Shown here: positions 45,749-53,013 of the stretch, one piece after another | How the letters are laid out: every line of letters starts with the position of its first letter | Numbering within the stretch: position 1 is the stretch's first letter | Source: Geothrix oryzae | Lineage (GTDB): Bacteria; Acidobacteriota; Holophagae; Holophagales; Holophagaceae | Reading direction: 5' to 3' | Length of the DNA stretch: 64,000 bases | Assembly: GCF_030295385.1 (NCBI RefSeq) | Contig: NZ_AP027079.1 | Coordinates: forward strand, 310,001 to 374,000 | Position numbers and translations under genes: made by a program | Notes under the pieces: generated by a model | Told to the model about the DNA's origin: nothing | The model's input: the letters and a program-made list of their open reading frames with translations, nothing else | The model's database searches: none

Positions 45749-45828
45749 ACCTTTGTCATGGGTCCCGTGACAAAGGTCACAAGGCTGGTTGACGCGTTAA
45801 ATTACCGGAAGATCCTCATTGGAGAAGA
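45749..45828 (+). promoter_or_regulatory. Regulatory block before decaheme 2 with CRP-like site B
   Basis: GTGA-CAAAGG-TCACAA (45767-45782) is a perfect CRP-like palindrome. ACCTTTGTCA (45749-45758) and TGACAAAGGT (45768-45777) form a second, overlapping inverted repeat. Downstream, GGTTGACGCGTTAAATTACC and GATCCTCATTG are shared with the block at 55375, suggesting an activator-dependent promoter with its start near 45810. The decaheme ATG is ~285 bp further on. Confidence 0.6.
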
Positions 45829-45907
45829 TCCGAGGAACGCTCCTCCTGAGGATGCCCGCGTGCTTCTCCCCATTTCTGATCCCGCCTTCGCGCGCTGCCT
45901 TCGGCAG

Positions 45908-45958
45908 GCTGGGCCGGGGCCAGGGTTGAGGTTGGGGTTGAGCCTGGGCTGGGTGGCC
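45908..45958 (+). other. G-run-rich leader segment, possible G-quadruplex
   Basis: Six runs of three or four G occur in ~50 bp of the decaheme 2 leader (from 45911 to 45953) with loops of 2-8 nt. The rest of the long leader (45830-46094) shows no other structure that I can support. Confidence 0.3.
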
Positions 45959-46094
45959 GTTCTCGGATCGGCCCAGGGCTTCCGCGGCACCGCCAACCGG
46001 CGGGTGCGGCGGCGGCGCGCTTACGGCTAAGGCGCACCCCGACTTTTCCGCCTGTCTCTTCAACCGCAGTCCGATTTCCTGAAAGGAATGAAAC

Positions 46095-48734
46095 ATGGAA
46101 CACCGACCTCTCAAACAGCTCTGTGGGCTCATCGCCACCGCTGCCGTCGCGCTCGTCCTGATCGCCTGCAACGGCAAGGCCGGCCAGAACGGTGCGAACG
46201 GTACGAACGGCACGAATGGAACGAACGGCACCAACGGCACCAATGGCACCAACGCCACCATCACCGTGAATGCTGCTCAGCTCAGCCAGGACGAGTGGGC
46301 CAAGCTCTCTCTCCGCGGCGCCATCACCAGCGTGACCATGGGCGGCGCGCCGGTCGTGAACTTCTCCATCACCGATGCCCAGGGCATTCCGGTGATCGGC
46401 CTGGCCCAGAAGAGCTCGACGGGCGCCTACTCCAACTTCGGGTTCGCCGTCGCCAAGCTGGTCCCGGGCGACGCCACGACGAAGAGCCCCAGCCGCTGGG
46501 TCAACTACATGGTCGTGACCACGCCCGCCGCGGGCAAGGCGGCCGTGCCCGGCTGGCCCCACACCGAGAATTCCGGAACTCTGAAGGACAACCTGGACGG
46601 CTCGTACACCTACACCGCTGCCCTGGACCTCACCAAGGCCAAGGGCTATGTCGACGGCGCCACCTATGACGCCACGCACCTGAAGGCCGACCTCGGCGAT
46701 CTGACCTACGAACCGGCGTTGACGCATCGCGTGGTCGTCACCATGGGCGGCTACCAGATCGGCACCACCACCACGGCGAAGGATACGGCCAACCTCACCT
46801 ACGACCTCATCCCCTCCACGGGCAAGGCCGTCGCGGCTACGGATGCCGAGCGCCTGATCGTCGACACCGCCTCCTGCAACTCCTGCCACACCAAGCTGTC
46901 CTTCCATGCCGCCCAGTTCCCGCCCATCCAGGACGCGAAGCTCTGTGCGGTGTGTCACACCGACCAGCTGAAGTACGGCAGCGGCGAGTCCCTGCCTGCC
47001 ACGGGCAACACTCTGGTGGCCGCCGGCCTGTACGGCAGCACCCAGCGGCTCCAGGGCATGGCGCTGGCGGATTTCCCGAACATGATCCACAAGATCCACA
47101 CCGGGGAACTCCTGTACTACCAGGGCTACAACCAGTTCCTGGCCTACAACGAGGTGACCTATCCGCAGGACCTGCGGAACTGCACCAAGTGCCACACCGC
47201 CTCCACCGCCACGCCCCAGGGCGATAACTGGAATCTGGTTCCCAGCCGTCTGGCCTGCGGTGCCTGCCACGACAACATCGTCTGGGCCACCGGCGCCAAC
47301 CACGCGGGCGGCGCGGCCACTTCCGATGCGAACTGCAGCTCCTGCCACGGCGCGGCCGGCGTCAAGCTGAACCATGTGCCCGCAGTGCGGCCTGACCCGA
47401 ACAATGTCTGGAACGGCGGCACGGGCGGCAACACCAATGCCTCCTATGTGGCGGCCTACACCGACAACCTGCCCGCCGGCGCCGTGAAGCCCACCTGGGA
47501 CCTGAGCAGCGTGACCATCAACGCCAGCCAGCAGCCCGTCCTCAAGTTCCGCGTCCTCCTCGACGGCACCGCCGTCGCCTTCAATGCCCAGCCTGCGGCG
47601 GCCGACGCCACCGTGGAACTGCTGCCGAACTTCGTGGGCGGCCCCAGCGCCTATGTGGTCTTCGCCGTGCCCCAGGATGGCATCGCCAAGCCCGCGGACT
47701 TCAACGCCTCGGCCAGCGCCTACATCCGGAATGTCTGGAACAAGACCGTCACCACCAGCGACATGACCGGCCCCGATGCCAGCGGCTACTACACGCTGAC
47801 CATCAAGAGCGTGAAGATCCCCGCCACCGCCACGATGATCACCGGCGGCATCGGCTACACCTACGGCATTCCCAACACCCAGCCCCTCACCCAGACCAAT
47901 GTGGCTGGCTACGCCTACAACACCGATGGCAAGCGGCAAGGCGGCGTGAGCGTTCCCGCGCCCAACGCCTTCAAGCTCGTCAGCGGCACGCTGCCCACCG
48001 GCTTCGCCACCCAGGCGGCCCGCCGCACCATCGTGAGCAACGCCAAGTGCAATGACTGCCACGCGGCCCTCGGCGTCTTCACCGAGAAGGTCTACCATGC
48101 CGGTCAGCGCAACGATGCGCCCACCTGCTCCTGGTGCCACACCGCCAACCGGGCCAACAGCGGTTGGAGCGTGAACGCCAAGGATTCCGTCCACGCCCTG
48201 CACGCTTCGGCCGTGCGCGAGAACAAGTTCTCCTGGCACGCGGATGTCACGCAGCTCTGGAAGCCGACCTATCCGGCCATCCTGAACAACTGCGAAGCCT
48301 GCCACATCTCCGGTACCTATGACTTCTCGCTCAGTGGCTCCGCGTCCGCCCTGCCGAACCTCCTGGCCTCCACGGCCATGAGCGGCACCACGGCCACGCC
48401 CGCCACCCTGGCCGTGGTCACCACCGGGAACGAGCCCTTCGGCATCTACTACGCGCCTTGGGTTCAGCCCAACACCATCTACGGTGCGGGTTTCACTTTC
48501 ACGGCGGCCACCGGTGCCTATGCGGATGGTGCGGGGACCAACATGGTCATCTCGCCCATCAGCGCGGCCTGCTTCGCCTGCCATGACAACACGGCGGCGA
48601 TCGCCCACATGAAGGGCAATGGCGGCACCATCAACGAGAACCGCAGCCTGCTGTCCACCCGGACCGAGCAGTGCATGATCTGCCACGGCACCGGCAAGAC
48701 CGCGGACATCAAGGCCGTGCACATGAAGTTCTAG
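46095..48734 (+). CDS. Decaheme c-type cytochrome 2, OmcA/MtrC family lipoprotein
   Basis: An 879-residue protein. Lipobox LIAC (Cys25), (GTN)6 hinge at 36-53, a beta domain, then five hemes (CNSCH, CAVCH, CTKCH, CGACH, CSSCH), a second beta domain and five more (CNDCH, CSWCH, CEACH, CFACH, CMICH). Long stretches match decaheme 1, for example TMITGGIGYTY and WSVNAKD, so the two are recent paralogues. It should be a surface-exposed terminal electron carrier. AAAGGA precedes ATG 46095. It has its own regulated promoter and terminator and no porin of its own. Confidence 0.95.
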   Translation: MEHRPLKQLCGLIATAAVALVLIACNGKAGQNGANGTNGTNGTNGTNGTNGTNATITVNAAQLSQDEWAKLSLRGAITSVTMGGAPVVNFSITDAQGIPVIGLAQKSSTGAYSNFGFAVAKLVPGDATTKSPSRWVNYMVVTTPAAGKAAVPGWPHTENSGTLKDNLDGSYTYTAALDLTKAKGYVDGATYDATHLKADLGDLTYEPALTHRVVVTMGGYQIGTTTTAKDTANLTYDLIPSTGKAVAATDAERLIVDTASCNSCHTKLSFHAAQFPPIQDAKLCAVCHTDQLKYGSGESLPATGNTLVAAGLYGSTQRLQGMALADFPNMIHKIHTGELLYYQGYNQFLAYNEVTYPQDLRNCTKCHTASTATPQGDNWNLVPSRLACGACHDNIVWATGANHAGGAATSDANCSSCHGAAGVKLNHVPAVRPDPNNVWNGGTGGNTNASYVAAYTDNLPAGAVKPTWDLSSVTINASQQPVLKFRVLLDGTAVAFNAQPAAADATVELLPNFVGGPSAYVVFAVPQDGIAKPADFNASASAYIRNVWNKTVTTSDMTGPDASGYYTLTIKSVKIPATATMITGGIGYTYGIPNTQPLTQTNVAGYAYNTDGKRQGGVSVPAPNAFKLVSGTLPTGFATQAARRTIVSNAKCNDCHAALGVFTEKVYHAGQRNDAPTCSWCHTANRANSGWSVNAKDSVHALHASAVRENKFSWHADVTQLWKPTYPAILNNCEACHISGTYDFSLSGSASALPNLLASTAMSGTTATPATLAVVTTGNEPFGIYYAPWVQPNTIYGAGFTFTAATGAYADGAGTNMVISPISAACFACHDNTAAIAHMKGNGGTINENRSLLSTRTEQCMICHGTGKTADIKAVHMKF
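46200..46253 (+). repeat. Six 9-bp repeats encoding Gly-Thr-Asn (decaheme 2)
   Basis: GTN x6 at residues 36-53, the same position and copy number as in decaheme 1, but with more synonymous changes (GGTACGAAC, GGAACGAAC), so the peptide rather than the DNA repeat appears to be kept. Confidence 0.9.
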
Positions 48735-48742
48735 TGCCGTTT

Positions 48743-48824
48743 CCCGGAGTCCGGCCCGCCGGCTCCGGGCGCACCACCCCAGCCCTGACGAAACGACCCG
48801 GATGCCTGCATCCGGGTCGTTTCG
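48743..48824 (+). terminator. Tandem hairpins after decaheme 2
   Basis: Hairpin 1: CCCGGAG (48743-48749) with CTCCGGG (48763-48769). Hairpin 2: arms CGAAACGACCCGGATGC (48789-48805) and its exact complement (48808-48824), a near-continuous 36-bp palindrome that ends in GTTTCG. Confidence 0.75.
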
Positions 48825-48925
48825 CATGGGTTCGGCGGAGGGCCATGCCCACGGCGGAGGCGGGGGCCAGCCGTTGACGATCGTCGGCCTGCCGCCGGAC
48901 AATCAAGCCCCGATTGGAGTGAGCC

Positions 48926-49315
48926 ATGATGAACCGAGCCCTCAAGACCGCCCTGCTGGCCCTGATGATGACCGCCGCTGCGGTGGCCCCCGCGCAGGAT
49001 CCCGCCCAGGACCAGCGGCTGGCGCCGAAGAAATCCACCGAGACCGCGGCGAAGACGAAGGCCCGGGCAGCCCGCATCAAGGCGAGGGAGAAGGCCAAGG
49101 CCGAGGCGGATGCCAAGCGCATCGACCTCAACACGGCCTCCAAGGAGCAGCTGAAGACCGTCCCGGGGATCACGGACGCCTATGCGGACAAGATCATCGC
49201 CGGACGCCCCTACCTGACGAAGGCGCACCTGGTGACCAACGGGGCCCTGCCCGAGGGGGTCTACCTGGCCATCCGGGACCGGGTGGCCGTTCGTCGCCCG
49301 GCCGCCAAGCGCTGA
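48926..49315 (+). CDS. Secreted helix-hairpin-helix (ComEA-like) protein 1
   Basis: A 129-residue protein. A signal peptide (MMNRALKTALLALMMTAAAVAPAQ) is followed by a Lys/Ala-rich charged linker (about 35-62) and a helix-hairpin-helix domain (about 65-120: IDLNTASKEQLKTVPGITDAYADKIIAGRPY). HhH domains bind DNA non-specifically, as in ComEA, or make protein contacts, as in PsbU. It lies just after decaheme 2, within its own terminators. No other competence gene is near. A paralogue follows decaheme 3. Confidence 0.85.
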   Translation: MMNRALKTALLALMMTAAAVAPAQDPAQDQRLAPKKSTETAAKTKARAARIKAREKAKAEADAKRIDLNTASKEQLKTVPGITDAYADKIIAGRPYLTKAHLVTNGALPEGVYLAIRDRVAVRRPAAKR

Positions 49316-49402
49316 GAGATACCTGCGCGGCCCGGCACTCGCCGGGCCCAGCCGCGACCCCGCCGACGCCCCCTCCGCCCCACGAAGAAGCCGCTGGACC
49401 CA

Positions 49403-49434
49403 GGACCCGGAGCCGACCCGCTCCGGGTCCTTTC
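49403..49434 (+). terminator. Terminator after HhH protein 1
   Basis: GGACCCGGAGC (49403-49413) and its complement (49420-49430), then TTTCGC. The stem core resembles the second hairpins after the decaheme genes. Confidence 0.65.
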
Positions 49435-49452
49435 GCATGGGGCAGGGTTCGA

Positions 49453-49475
49453 GTGGCAAAGGTCACAACTTTGTC
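49453..49475 (+). promoter_or_regulatory. CRP-like site D with conserved GGTCACAACTTTGTC block
   Basis: GTGG-CAAAGG-TCACAA (49453-49468) has a perfect right half-site. The 15-mer at 49461-49475 is identical to 39788-39802. CAAAG-N7-CTTTG around it forms a second palindrome. It is ~430 bp before decaheme 3. Confidence 0.55.
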
Positions 49476-49539
49476 GCAAGTGGGAACCTCTGGCCGCGGG
49501 TTCTTTTCCCAAGCCCCTTCCGCCGGATGAAACGGGGGG

Positions 49540-49901
49540 CCCTGAAAGCCGTCATCCGCGTGATCTTGCGAACAACAAAAGGTCTAGACACTCAATTCTC
49601 GTCTGCTTCTTGTCAAGCATGAAGGCATATGCACGGGGATCATATCCACCTTTGAGGTGATCAAAGGGATGGCTATCCTTTGGGTGATTTTTGACATAGG
49701 CATCAGCTTTCTGTGGATTGAACATCAGCGCCTTGCCGGCGCACCGGACCCACAGATGCATTCCTTCGCGCTGGCTTCCTTGGGAATCCCGCGCCCGCCC
49801 CACCCGGTTCCACAGGGGGTGCGTGATCCGGTTGCTCACCTCCAGGGCCCCACCACGCGTCTCGTGACTCTTAGTTCCACCTCCATCAAGGGAGAAAAGA
49901 C
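49540..49901. other. AT-richer long leader or remnant before decaheme 3
   Basis: This segment is AT-richer than its surroundings up to ~49720. A minus-strand frame (49839-49552) could encode 95 residues including NPQKADAYVKNHPKD and KGGYDPRAYAFMLDKKQ, which looks protein-like, but its starts have poor ribosome sites and it opposes the operon. It may be a gene remnant. The last ~35 bp before decaheme 3 (AGTTCCACC and GGAGAAAAGA) match the decaheme 1 leader. Confidence 0.25.
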
Positions 49902-52484
49902 ATGCAACACAAACCTCTCAAACAGCTGTGCGGCCTGATCGCCACCGCCGCCATCGCGCTGGTGCTGATCGGCTGCAATGGCAAGGACGGCAACGCCGGC
50001 CTGAACGGGACCAACGGCACCAACGGGACCAACGGCACCAACGGGACCAATGGCACCAACGGCATCACCATCGTCGATGCGGATCGCCTGACCACCGACC
50101 AGTGGGCCAACCTCAAGGCCACGGTCAAGGTCACCAGCGTCACCATGGGCGCCGCCCCGGTGGTCAACTTCCAGGTGACCGATGCCGCCGGCATCGGCAT
50201 CCGGGGCCTCGGCGGGTTCACCGCCAAGAGCTCCACGGCCCTCGTCGCCAGCTATCCCAACTTGGCCTTCGCCATGGCGAAGCTGGTGCCCGAGGATGCC
50301 GCGACCAAGGCGCCCAGCAAGTGGGTCAGCTACATCGTGACCAGCACTCCGACCACCACCGCCGCCGCGGCCCCCACCCGGCCCACCACCGACAACATCG
50401 GCACCCTGGTGGACAACGGGGACGGCACCTACAAGTACACCTTCTACCGCGACATCACCAAGGTCCAGGCGGCCCTGGATGCGGCCACCTACACCGCCCC
50501 TTCCGCCAAGGCTGACCTGGGCGATGTGACCTACGCCCCGAGCCTCGTGCACCGCCTCAGCATCCAGTTCTCGGGCGCCGCCCGCGGGACCGGCAGCAAC
50601 ACGGCCAACGGCGTGACCGTCACGCCCTCCGTCAACATGACGAACCCCATCAATGTGATCTACGACTTCGTGCCGGCCACGGGCGCTCCCGTCACCGCCA
50701 CGACGGACATCCGCGATGTCGTCTCCATCAACAATTGCAATGAGTGCCACGACAAGCTCGCCTTCCACGGCGGCGGTCGCGTGGAAGTCCGCTACTGCGC
50801 CGTGTGCCACACCGACCAGCGCAAGTTCGGCTACGCCGAAGCCACCACCACGGCCACGGGCTACGATGCCGTCGCCGGGCAGCGCAAGATCAACGGCGGC
50901 GCCGTGGGCGACCTGACGGCCATGGCCCACCGGATCCACATGGGCTCCGAACTGACCAAGACCGGCTACAACTACGCCAATGTCAAGTTCGAGACCCTCG
51001 GCTACTCGATGCTCGACGGCGGTCAGCGCATGTGCTCCAAGTGCCATGACGGCGTGGCCCAGGCCCAGAACTGGAACCTGAAGCCCAGCCGGCTGGCCTG
51101 CGGCACCTGCCACGATGCCGTGGACTTCGCCACGGGTGCGAACCACATGCCGGGCACCGATGTCCCGCAGCTCAACGATCTGGCCTGCACCATCTGCCAC
51201 GACTCGGCCGCGATCAAGACCTACCACATGACCGCCAATGTGACGACCCACAACCCGACCGTTGCGGCCGGCCTGGTGAACTTCACCTACGAGATCAAGT
51301 CCGCCGCCGTCTCCGGCACCACCGCCACCGTCGTCTTCAAGATCAAGGCCGATGGCAAGGACACCACCTTCAAGGCCGCTGCCGCGGGCATGAAGGATCC
51401 CCTCGCGGGCTTCACCGGCGCCCCCAGCTTCCTGTTCGCCTACGCCCAGGATCAGGACGGCATCACCGATCCCGTCGACTACAACAACCTTGGCCTCAAG
51501 AACGGCCAGCCCCTGTCGGTCTCCATCGCCACCCTGCTGGACACCGCCGGAACCTCCGGCACGCTGTCCGCCCCCGACACCAGCGGCTACTACACCGCGA
51601 CCGTGCTGAACGCCTTCCCCGCCACCGCCAAGCTCCGCTCGGTCTCGCTGCAGGGCTACTTCACCCAGGTCAGCCCCGCCGTTGCCCGCCACGCCATCTC
51701 CGTGGTCAAGGCCGTCACGGGCGATACCGTCCGCCGCACCGCCATCGATTCGGCCAAGTGCGCCAAGTGCCACGAGTGGTTCGAAGGCCACGGCGGCAAC
51801 CGCGTCTATGAAGTCCAGGTCTGCGTCACCTGCCATGTCCCCGGCCTCACCACCAGCGGCCGCGGCACCTCCGATGCCCAGATCAACGCCTACTATGTGC
51901 CCTCGAACAAGTTCTCCGCCAAGGATCTGGTCAGCCTGAAGAACTGGACGGGCATCGACTTCACCACCAACCCCGTTCCGACCAACCCGAATGTGGCCCT
52001 GAAGTTCCCCCAGACCACCAACAACTTCAAGGACATGATCCACGGCATCCACGCCGGCGCGGATCGCACCAGCCCCATCGCGATCACCCGCAACCGCAGT
52101 GGCAACATCACCATCGTGGACGGCGCCCGGGTCGGCTTCCCCGGCATCCTGAGCAACTGCCAGAGCTGCCACACCTCCACCGGCTACAACATGCCCACCT
52201 CCGGCAAGCTGCTGGCCAGCCGCGAACTGGCGGACAACGGCGCCATCCTGACCACGGCCGACGCGAACACCTCGCTGAACACCGTCAGCCCCACGGACAA
52301 GATGATCACTCCGTTCACCGCCGCCTGCGTCACCTGCCACGACAGTGCCGCCGCCAAGGCCCACATGGTCACGAACGGTGGCCAGATCAAGGTGAACCGC
52401 AGCGCCCTGAACATGACCAGTGAATCCTGTGGCGCCTGCCACGGCGCGGGTTCGCAGTTCGGCCCCAGCGCTGTTCACAAGTAA
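49902..52484 (+). CDS. Decaheme c-type cytochrome 3, OmcA/MtrC family lipoprotein
   Basis: An 860-residue protein. Lipobox LIGC (Cys25), (GTN)6 hinge at 36-53, then the 5+5 heme layout: CNECH, CAVCH, CSKCH, CGTCH, CTICH and, after a beta domain, CAKCH, CVTCH, CQSCH, CVTCH, CGACH. It shares the N-terminal ~250 residues closely with decahemes 1 and 2 but is clearly diverged in the second half, so it may have a different partner or acceptor. GGGAG precedes ATG 49902. It is followed by a second HhH gene. Confidence 0.95.
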   Translation: MQHKPLKQLCGLIATAAIALVLIGCNGKDGNAGLNGTNGTNGTNGTNGTNGTNGITIVDADRLTTDQWANLKATVKVTSVTMGAAPVVNFQVTDAAGIGIRGLGGFTAKSSTALVASYPNLAFAMAKLVPEDAATKAPSKWVSYIVTSTPTTTAAAAPTRPTTDNIGTLVDNGDGTYKYTFYRDITKVQAALDAATYTAPSAKADLGDVTYAPSLVHRLSIQFSGAARGTGSNTANGVTVTPSVNMTNPINVIYDFVPATGAPVTATTDIRDVVSINNCNECHDKLAFHGGGRVEVRYCAVCHTDQRKFGYAEATTTATGYDAVAGQRKINGGAVGDLTAMAHRIHMGSELTKTGYNYANVKFETLGYSMLDGGQRMCSKCHDGVAQAQNWNLKPSRLACGTCHDAVDFATGANHMPGTDVPQLNDLACTICHDSAAIKTYHMTANVTTHNPTVAAGLVNFTYEIKSAAVSGTTATVVFKIKADGKDTTFKAAAAGMKDPLAGFTGAPSFLFAYAQDQDGITDPVDYNNLGLKNGQPLSVSIATLLDTAGTSGTLSAPDTSGYYTATVLNAFPATAKLRSVSLQGYFTQVSPAVARHAISVVKAVTGDTVRRTAIDSAKCAKCHEWFEGHGGNRVYEVQVCVTCHVPGLTTSGRGTSDAQINAYYVPSNKFSAKDLVSLKNWTGIDFTTNPVPTNPNVALKFPQTTNNFKDMIHGIHAGADRTSPIAITRNRSGNITIVDGARVGFPGILSNCQSCHTSTGYNMPTSGKLLASRELADNGAILTTADANTSLNTVSPTDKMITPFTAACVTCHDSAAAKAHMVTNGGQIKVNRSALNMTSESCGACHGAGSQFGPSAVHK
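50007..50060 (+). repeat. Six 9-bp repeats encoding Gly-Thr-Asn (decaheme 3)
   Basis: GTN x6 at residues 36-53, alternating GGGACCAAC and GGCACCAAC. The same length and position hold in all three cytochromes. Confidence 0.9.
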
Positions 52485-52496
52485 AGAAATGAAAAG

Positions 52497-52572
52497 GGAA
52501 GGGTGGTGAAACTCCACCCTTCCCAGCCATAGAAGACGACCCGGGTATGTGACCGTACCCGGGTCGTTTTTG
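52497..52572 (+). terminator. Tandem hairpins after decaheme 3
   Basis: Hairpin 1: GGGAAGGGTGG (52497-52507) with its complement (52515-52525). Hairpin 2: ACGACCCGGGTA (52537-52548) with its complement (52557-52568), then TTTTT. Hairpin 2 is a strong rho-independent terminator. Confidence 0.85.
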
Positions 52573-52615
52573 TGTTCTCCTGGGTCGGGGTTTCATGCCC
52601 CCACGGAGACCACCC

Positions 52616-52972
52616 ATGACGATCCGTACCCTCAGGACCTGCTTGGCTGTTGCGATGCTCCTGCTGACGGCCGCCGCTCCGCTGGCCGCCGAAGATCAGC
52701 CGGCCGCGAAGGGCAAGGCGGCCAGGGCGCCCAAGGCGCCGGCGGCCGGCCTCAGGACGAAGGGCAAGCTGAAGCCCGTGGACATCAACGGCGCCGCCAA
52801 GAACGAGCTCAGCTTCATGCTGGGCATTCCTGAGGAACTGGCGGCCAAGATCATCGCAGGACGCCCCTACCACTCGAAGGCGCACCTCCTCACCCGCAAC
52901 ATCGTGTCTCCCGAGGTCTACGCGCGGATCAAGGACAAGGTCGTCGCCAAGCAGTCGGGCGCGATCCGCTAG
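52616..52972 (+). CDS. Secreted helix-hairpin-helix (ComEA-like) protein 2
   Basis: A 118-residue protein: signal peptide (MTIRTLRTCLAVAMLLLTAAAPLAA), a Lys/Ala/Pro-rich linker (AAKGKAARAPKAPAAG) and an HhH domain (VDINGAAKNELSFMLGIPEELAAKIIAGRPY onward). It is a paralogue of the protein at 48926, with the same AAKIIAGRPY core. ATG 52616 was preferred for its GGAG; an ATG 7 codons earlier is possible. It ends 41 bp before the ResB-CcsA gene and may be co-transcribed with it. Confidence 0.83.
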   Translation: MTIRTLRTCLAVAMLLLTAAAPLAAEDQPAAKGKAARAPKAPAAGLRTKGKLKPVDINGAAKNELSFMLGIPEELAAKIIAGRPYHSKAHLLTRNIVSPEVYARIKDKVVAKQSGAIR

Positions 52973-53013
52973 CCACTCAGTCGAACCCTCCTTCCCGAAC
53001 CAGGATCGGATCC

